Below are positions 58,834 to 64,000 of a stretch of 64,000 bases of DNA, one piece after another. The notes below the pieces were generated by a model. That model saw only the letters and a program-made list of their open reading frames with translations, did not search any database and was not told the origin of the DNA. The position numbers were made by a program, and so were the translations under genes. Each line of letters opens with the position of its first letter. Position 1 is the first letter of the stretch. The stretch spans positions 744,001-808,000 of the forward strand of contig NZ_CP134890.1 in NCBI RefSeq assembly GCF_032098525.1, read 5' to 3'. Origin of the DNA: Flavobacterium sp. PMTSA4 (lineage in GTDB: Bacteria; Bacteroidota; Bacteroidia; Flavobacteriales; Flavobacteriaceae).

Positions 58834-61527
58834 TTATCGAGTTAGATATAAATATCCTGATCGCTCTTTGTTTTTTCCACTCGAGTTAACATATTTCAAC
58901 ACATAAAAATATGTGCCTTCTGGCAATTCAGAAGATGTAGAAACTGTTGCTCTACCTTCAGAAACTCCTCTGAAATATTTGTTATTAGTTCCATAACCTG
59001 ACACATCATAAACTACAACTCCCCATTGATTAAATATTTGTAGCGTGTTGTTAGGATACATTTCTATATTTCTGATGGTAAATACATTGTTTTTAATATC
59101 ATCACTTGAAGGTGAAACTCCATTAAAAATTTCTAAATCGTCTTCGTAATTTGATAAATAGTAATTATTAACTTCTAAATAATCTGGAATACCATTTCCA
59201 TTACTGTCAAATGGTTGACCAATTATATTTCCGATTTCCTGACCATTTACAAGACCGTCACCATCACAATCTGCATCCATAAACTCTTGAGATTGAGGTA
59301 AAGTAGCATGTTCTTCTATAGATTCACAAAAATCCAAAGGATTAGTATTATCTGCTACTTCAGTTCCATCCAAAACACCATCACCATCTGTATCAGGATT
59401 ATTTGGGTCTGTTCCTATATTGATTTCTTCTGAATTTGATAATCCATCCAAATCACAATCACCATTTGGATCTGTACTACATGGACCAACTACTATAGAA
59501 ATAGTTCCGATATTGGATATCAAACCTTCGTTATCTTGTATCACATAACCTATAGGAGTTGTTGAACCTTCAAAACCTTCGACTGGAGTGAAAGTCACAG
59601 TGCCATCACTATTAGCAGTGTAAGTTCCTTCTCCAGGAACCGTAAAAGTAGTTTGGATACCAGGAGTTGAAGGATCTAAGTCAATTGTTGCAACGTTTAT
59701 TGTACCATCAATATCATAATCATTTGATGCTACTGGTATAGTTACACTTGTAAAATAAGGAGTTGTTATAGTATCATCAACAGCAACTGGTGGATCATTT
59801 ACTGGATTCACAACAAATGTAATGGTTGCTGAATCACAAGCTCCACTCGGATCACAAAGTGTATACACTAATGTAGCTGTTCCAAAATAATTATCTGCTG
59901 GATTAAATGTTACTATACCTGTTGCCGGATCTAATGTCCAAACACCTTCTGGAGTAGTAACTGTTGTTTGAATTCCAGGTGTTGAAGCATCTAAATCTAC
60001 CGTAAATTGTCCTGCTCCATTTACAGGTGCAGTTGGATTTCCATCAGGATCTGTATCATTAGCAATAACATTTACTGTACCATTCGGACCATCTTCTAAT
60101 AGAGGATTTGCACTTAAATTATCATCAACTGCATCTGGTGCGGCATTAAGAAAAGTCAATGTTGCTGGCGCACTAAAGCTGTCACCACAAACATAATCAC
60201 TATCAGTAACTTTTAATCTAAACTGATAATTATTCATTGAATAAGGTACTCCAGTCAGAGTAAGTGTGGTTGTATTTGCTCCTGAATAAACTCCTCCATT
60301 TATAACATCCGTCCAAGTAAGACCTCCATTGGTACTTACCTGCCACACAAAAGTAGTTATACCTGTTGCTCCAGTAGGAGTTACTGAGAAGCTAGTATTT
60401 GCGCCAACATTAATAACTTGATTTACAGGACTAGTAAATGCACTTACTCCATTAACAGTAATAGCCAAAGCATAATAACCGCTATAACTTGCTCCTATCA
60501 CTAATCCATTTACATCAACTGGAGCAACATTTCCTCCTGTCTGTCCATATTGTTGTCCAGGTCCAGCTAGATTGCTATCATAATAATACTCATTTGAATC
60601 AGAACAACCATCATTATCAGAATCTAAATCATATTGATTAATAATTCCGTCACCGTCAGTATCTACACCATTAATATTACCCAAACGAACAAAAATTTGA
60701 GATCTTCTTTCTCCTATTTCACTAGTTTCTGTACCGGTAGCACCATAAATAAACTCACTACTTGAATAAACATCCTGATAGGTTGTTACCATATATAAAG
60801 GATCAGCAAGAATTGTTGTATTAGGAGCTCCATTTGTTGCAGTTAATTGAAAAGGTCTATAGTAATCAAATGCTGGACCTGGACCTCCGATTCCAGAAGT
60901 ACCAAATGTAAAGCCCTGATTAACCAAGTTAGCACCAACGATAGGCGCACCTGTAATATTGTTTGCAAAAGCATAACCTGCAACATCTCCCATGTCTGAA
61001 CTATTACCATTACCATCAATATCAGCAATCGTTATAGCCACATTATTTATTACTGCACCAGTTATTGGACCTGTTGGAGTTGCTGTTCCTGTGGGCACAA
61101 ATTTTATAGTATATGCAAAATATGGGTTTTGGTAGGCATAAATATCTTGAAGAGCAATATCCCCACCACCAATTAACCTAACTCTACCAGAACCAGGTTG
61201 AACATCAGTAAATTCAAGTACAGCATCATAAGATGAACCCAAATAGGTTAGTGCATTTACTTTGATTAAGCGATTACCAGTTACCAATCCCGATGATGGA
61301 ATAACAGCAGGATAATATGCAGTGAATCCATTTAGTTGAATATAATTAATAACATTTTCGACAGTGTCAAGAATTCCATCATTATCATCATCCAAATCAA
61401 TACTATTTGGAACACCATCTCCATCTATATCATCCGGAGTACCTTGAGCATTAGCAGTAAGAAAACTACCTAAGAGCATTAAAAAGACAATTGCTTTTGA
61501 CATTGAAAAAAAATTAACTCTTCTCAT
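58834..61527 (-). CDS. T9SS type B surface protein with thrombospondin type 3 and cadherin-like modules
   Basis: About 897 aa; start placed at 61527 (MRRVNFFSMSKAIVFLML), giving a good signal peptide ending ANAQ (61503 is an alternative). Calcium-binding TSP3-like Asp repeats (DIDGDGVPNSIDLDDDNDG) occur near residue 30, again near 305, and near 720-800 (DTDGDGVLDG). Between them are Ig-like and Big_9/cadherin-like modules (AVDDNLSANPLLEDGPNG; AVDDTITTPYFTSVTIPVASND). The C-terminus is a type B sorting domain (FNQWGVVVYDVSG ... FRGVSEGRATVS ... GTYFYVLKY ... GYLYLTR), almost matching that of the giant adhesin. Heads the second cassette. Confidence 0.9.
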   Translation of the reverse strand: MRRVNFFSMSKAIVFLMLLGSFLTANAQGTPDDIDGDGVPNSIDLDDDNDGILDTVENVINYIQLNGFTAYYPAVIPSSGLVTGNRLIKVNALTYLGSSYDAVLEFTDVQPGSGRVRLIGGGDIALQDIYAYQNPYFAYTIKFVPTGTATPTGPITGAVINNVAITIADIDGNGNSSDMGDVAGYAFANNITGAPIVGANLVNQGFTFGTSGIGGPGPAFDYYRPFQLTATNGAPNTTILADPLYMVTTYQDVYSSSEFIYGATGTETSEIGERRSQIFVRLGNINGVDTDGDGIINQYDLDSDNDGCSDSNEYYYDSNLAGPGQQYGQTGGNVAPVDVNGLVIGASYSGYYALAITVNGVSAFTSPVNQVINVGANTSFSVTPTGATGITTFVWQVSTNGGLTWTDVINGGVYSGANTTTLTLTGVPYSMNNYQFRLKVTDSDYVCGDSFSAPATLTFLNAAPDAVDDNLSANPLLEDGPNGTVNVIANDTDPDGNPTAPVNGAGQFTVDLDASTPGIQTTVTTPEGVWTLDPATGIVTFNPADNYFGTATLVYTLCDPSGACDSATITFVVNPVNDPPVAVDDTITTPYFTSVTIPVASNDYDIDGTINVATIDLDPSTPGIQTTFTVPGEGTYTANSDGTVTFTPVEGFEGSTTPIGYVIQDNEGLISNIGTISIVVGPCSTDPNGDCDLDGLSNSEEINIGTDPNNPDTDGDGVLDGTEVADNTNPLDFCESIEEHATLPQSQEFMDADCDGDGLVNGQEIGNIIGQPFDSNGNGIPDYLEVNNYYLSNYEDDLEIFNGVSPSSDDIKNNVFTIRNIEMYPNNTLQIFNQWGVVVYDVSGYGTNNKYFRGVSEGRATVSTSSELPEGTYFYVLKYVNSSGKNKERSGYLYLTR

Positions 61528-61660
61528 AAAAATTTTCGTATTTATTAAAATCATAATTGTATGCTGTGAATTAATTAAGCGCTTGATTTACTTATATCAA
61601 CATATATTTTGGTGATTAGATACTTTTTTTAAACGTATTTAATTATGTCTAAAAAAGTCA

Positions 61661-61674
61661 TGCAATCGATTGCA
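61661..61674. promoter_or_regulatory. Operator-like palindrome TGCAATCGATTGCA (copy B)
   Basis: Perfect 14-bp palindrome about 134 bp upstream of the left-going cargo gene. It overlaps by 2 bp the TATATTTG -7 element read on the - strand (61680-61673), placing it over the predicted transcription start, a repressor-like position. Confidence 0.7.
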
Positions 61675-61680
61675 AATATA
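61673..61680 (-). promoter_or_regulatory. -7 element TATATTTG of the second surface cassette
   Basis: CAAATATA on the + strand, overlapping palindrome copy B. The leader to the start at 61527 would be about 140 nt, long for this window. Confidence 0.5.
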
Positions 61681-61809
61681 TTTAAATTTTGGAAAAACAA
61701 TATTCATAATGTAATTTTTTAGTATATTTTTTTTTGTATGTAAAAAAAAATCATCTTTTTTTTCAAATATTAACAATGATTTCTTCATTCATATTAATAT
61801 TTTTTTATT

Positions 61810-61837
61810 TTTGTGCAATCGATTGCAGCTATTTTTG
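61810..61837 (+). promoter_or_regulatory. Promoter of the right-end surface gene enclosing palindrome copy C
   Basis: TTTG (61810-61813), then TGCAATCGATTGCA (61814-61827), two bases, then TATTTTTG (61830-61837). The 16-bp spacer is shorter than the usual 19-21 bp and is filled almost entirely by the palindrome. The ATG follows at 61859. Confidence 0.6.
61814..61827. promoter_or_regulatory. Operator-like palindrome TGCAATCGATTGCA (copy C)
   Basis: Identical over 14 bp to copy B. Located between the -33-like and -7 elements of the right-going gene, where a bound dimeric regulator would block or remodel the promoter. Confidence 0.7.
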
Positions 61838-61858
61838 TTGATATTAATTTTTTTCAAA

Positions 61859-64000
61859 ATGAATAAAATAATTACTTCTCTTTTCATTTTATTTACTTGT
61901 GTAGCAAGTTACTCACAGTTTAGTAAAACTCATTATATTCCACCTATAACTTCTGCTACAAATAGTGGAATGGCTCCTGGTGAACAATATTTATATATTT
62001 CAACACCAAACACATCACCTGTGACAGTCACGGTAACTCCTATTGGAGGAACACCTTTTACTTTAACGGTAACTAACGGAACACCTATTCAATATCCAAT
62101 TAATACTACAACATCTGGAAATACTGGTAGAAATTCTCAATTATTTACTCCAAATAATACTATAGGAGTATTAACTAATAAAGGTTACTTTATTGAAGCA
62201 ACAGATTTAATTTATGCAAATATTAGAGTAACATCAAATAATGGTTCTCAAGCAGGTGGACTCGTAGCAAAAGGAACAAGCGCTATGGGAAAAACATTTA
62301 GAATTGCTGGAATGCTTAATCAATGGAATCCTTTAAACAACAATCATGATTCGCTTTTGAATTTTGCTTCCGTAATGGCTACCGAAAATGATACTCATGT
62401 AACAATTAGTTTAAGTAACCCATCAGCAATTGGAACGCCAATGACAAATGGTGTAGTTTATACAGGTCCAATTACTGTAACACTACAAAAACACGAAAGC
62501 TATATTTTTTCATTTGAAAACACTACAACACTTTTTAGAAGTAGTTACATACATGGTGGATTAATTCAATCGGATAAAAATGTTGTTGTAAATTCAGGTT
62601 CTTTTGGTGGAAATAGTTATGTGCCTGGAGTTACAGGAGATAACGGATCAATTTCAAATAATAATCTTACTGATGGTTCTAGTACTGGAGATTTCAGAGG
62701 AAAAGATTATGGATTTGATCAAATTGTACCTTTAGAAAAAAATGGTCAAGAATATATTTTTGTTCGAGGACTTGGAAGTAATGCTTTAGAGCGTGTAATG
62801 GTAGTTGCGCATACTAATGGAACACAAATATTTAAAAACGGAAGTGCCACTGCAACCACTACATTAAACGCGGGAGAATATTATGTTTATAATGGTAGTG
62901 ACTTCATTAATGGAAATTTATATGTTACTTCATCCGAAAAAGTTTTTTGTTATCAGGCAGTTGGAGGAAATACTGATTTAGGAAATCAAAATATGTTTTT
63001 TGTACCTCCTATCAATTGCTCAACACCGACTGTAGTAGATAACATTCCATTGATTCAAAAAATTGGTTCACAAACTTTTCCAGCTTCTGTAAATATAGTA
63101 ACGGTAGCTGGTTCCATAGTAAAAATCAACAACGTTACTGTTACAACTACCCCAGTTGCTGTAACAGGTCCAGCCTCTACTGCAACACAATTTGTAAGAT
63201 ATACGGTAACCAATAGAACTGGTAACATCAAAGTTACTTCAACCAATCAGGTTTATGTTTCTTATTTTGGTAATGATGGTAATGCTACTTATGGAGGCTA
63301 CTATTCTGGCTTTGATACTAAACCTGAAATTAGTTATACTCATAATTCATCATCTACTGCTGATTGTATACCTAATATTACTTTAAATTTAAATCCAATT
63401 GCTTTAACAGATACCTATGCTTGGTACTATAATGGAAGTACAACGCCAATTCCAGGTGAAACTACAAACACATTAACACCAACTCAACCTGGATATTATC
63501 AAGCAACAAGACAAAATGCTGCTGGTTGTGCAGCAATATCTTCAGATTTAATTCCTGTTAGCGATTGTCCTACTGATATTGATAATGATGGTGTAATTGA
63601 TAATTTAGATATAGATGACGACAATGATGGGATTACTAATTGTACTGAATCTTACGGCAATCAACAAGTTAACACTTCAAATTCTAGTACTGGTGCAGTA
63701 ACAGTTGGAAACTATTCAAATTCATTTACTGGAATTATTACAACCTCTACTAACGCTAGTGCCACTCCTTTTACAGGTAATGCAAATGGTAGTTTTGTCA
63801 CCAGTATTCCTGCCGGAAACACCAATTGGGTAACCTACAAAATGAATTTTACCAATCCTATATCTCTTGCTTTAGAATATGTTGCTACAGCTAATGCAGC
63901 TGATTTAATGAATTCAAAATCTGAATATGTAGTAACATGCGATGTTAATAAAAATATCACTGTCTTAAACCCTAACAATCAACTCTTAATTGACACCAAC
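61859..64000 (+). CDS. Large surface protein, partial (3' end beyond window)
   Basis: Open from ATG at 61859 to the window edge: 714 codons, no stop. Signal peptide MNKIITSLFILFTCVASYSQ. Residues about 20-480 form an IgGFc-binding-type N-terminal domain (FSKTHYIPPITSATNSGMAPGEQYLYIST, DSLLNFASVMATENDTHVTIS, YGFDQIVPLEKNGQEYIFVRG), known from adhesin-like T9SS cargo in flavobacteria. An Ig-like segment (YAWYYNGSTTPIPGE, near 520) and TSP3-type Asp repeats (DIDNDGVIDNLDIDDDNDG, near 573) follow. The sorting domain presumably lies to the right. Expression is likely tied to the divergent cassette by the shared palindromes. Confidence 0.88.
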   Translation, partial: MNKIITSLFILFTCVASYSQFSKTHYIPPITSATNSGMAPGEQYLYISTPNTSPVTVTVTPIGGTPFTLTVTNGTPIQYPINTTTSGNTGRNSQLFTPNNTIGVLTNKGYFIEATDLIYANIRVTSNNGSQAGGLVAKGTSAMGKTFRIAGMLNQWNPLNNNHDSLLNFASVMATENDTHVTISLSNPSAIGTPMTNGVVYTGPITVTLQKHESYIFSFENTTTLFRSSYIHGGLIQSDKNVVVNSGSFGGNSYVPGVTGDNGSISNNNLTDGSSTGDFRGKDYGFDQIVPLEKNGQEYIFVRGLGSNALERVMVVAHTNGTQIFKNGSATATTTLNAGEYYVYNGSDFINGNLYVTSSEKVFCYQAVGGNTDLGNQNMFFVPPINCSTPTVVDNIPLIQKIGSQTFPASVNIVTVAGSIVKINNVTVTTTPVAVTGPASTATQFVRYTVTNRTGNIKVTSTNQVYVSYFGNDGNATYGGYYSGFDTKPEISYTHNSSSTADCIPNITLNLNPIALTDTYAWYYNGSTTPIPGETTNTLTPTQPGYYQATRQNAAGCAAISSDLIPVSDCPTDIDNDGVIDNLDIDDDNDGITNCTESYGNQQVNTSNSSTGAVTVGNYSNSFTGIITTSTNASATPFTGNANGSFVTSIPAGNTNWVTYKMNFTNPISLALEYVATANAADLMNSKSEYVVTCDVNKNITVLNPNNQLLIDTN

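Larger units (their letters stand above)
61528..61858. other. Divergent regulatory region between two surface-protein genes
   Basis: About 330 bp, extremely AT-rich. It contains two of the three GCAATCGATTGC palindromes, a TATATTTG promoter element firing left (61680-61673) and a TATTTTTG element firing right (61830-61837). No ORF of note is present. Confidence 0.75.

Overview
The window reads as a chromosomal segment of a flavobacterium (Bacteroidota), most likely Flavobacterium or a close relative. It is AT-rich. Its promoters carry the Bacteroidota -7 element TAnnTTTG. It encodes type IX secretion (T9SS) cargo with type A and type B C-terminal sorting domains and PorP/SprF-like partners. 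The housekeeping genes (RNase P RNA, dnaX, ppc, kdsB, rsmD, ettA, ppk/ppx) are of flavobacterial type.

Layout. 1-3049: C-terminally truncated, repeat-rich surface protein (-). 3178-8693: proline dehydrogenase (-), then aroB, a promoter-backed 59-aa ORF, a PLP-dependent arginine decarboxylase, a deoxyhypusine-synthase-like polyamine enzyme and an acidic-tailed protein (+). 8770-16808: DinB-like protein, PEP carboxylase, Lrp/AsnC regulator, M14 carboxypeptidase, beta-propeller lipoprotein, acyltransferase, spermidine-synthase-fold protein and kdsB. 16929-28152: secreted PNGase F-like amidase, lipoprotein, RecD/Pif1-like helicase, DUF3822-rsmD, rnpB, a small conserved protein, dnaX split by a -1 frameshift at an A10G tract, and a sixA-ppk1-ppx polyphosphate operon.

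28692-39929 is a three-gene surface cassette: a 2772-aa adhesin with twenty-four 79-aa repeats, a PorP/SprF-like outer-membrane protein and a PorE-like OmpA protein. 40001-50906 holds nhaA, corA, hutI, a coiled-coil protein, a hutG-like gene, a DEAD-box helicase, a hybrid sensor kinase and ettA. 51056-64000 is a second surface region: a 1567-aa type A cargo protein, a paralogous cassette in the order cargo, PorP/SprF, PorE-like (all -), and a divergent surface protein that runs off the right edge.

How it fits together. At least six secreted or surface proteins depend on T9SS. Two are type B cargo proteins linked to their own PorP/SprF and PorE-like genes. A perfect 12-bp palindrome, GCAATCGATTGC, lies upstream of three surface-protein genes at the right end and suggests a shared, probably LacI-type, regulator encoded elsewhere. 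The most notable non-obvious signals are the dnaX slippery tract, this palindrome set, the gene-conversion and higher-order structure of the giant repeat array, and a duplicated 15-nt GC-rich element inside the RNase P RNA. No tRNA, rRNA operon, insertion sequence or CRISPR array was recognised.
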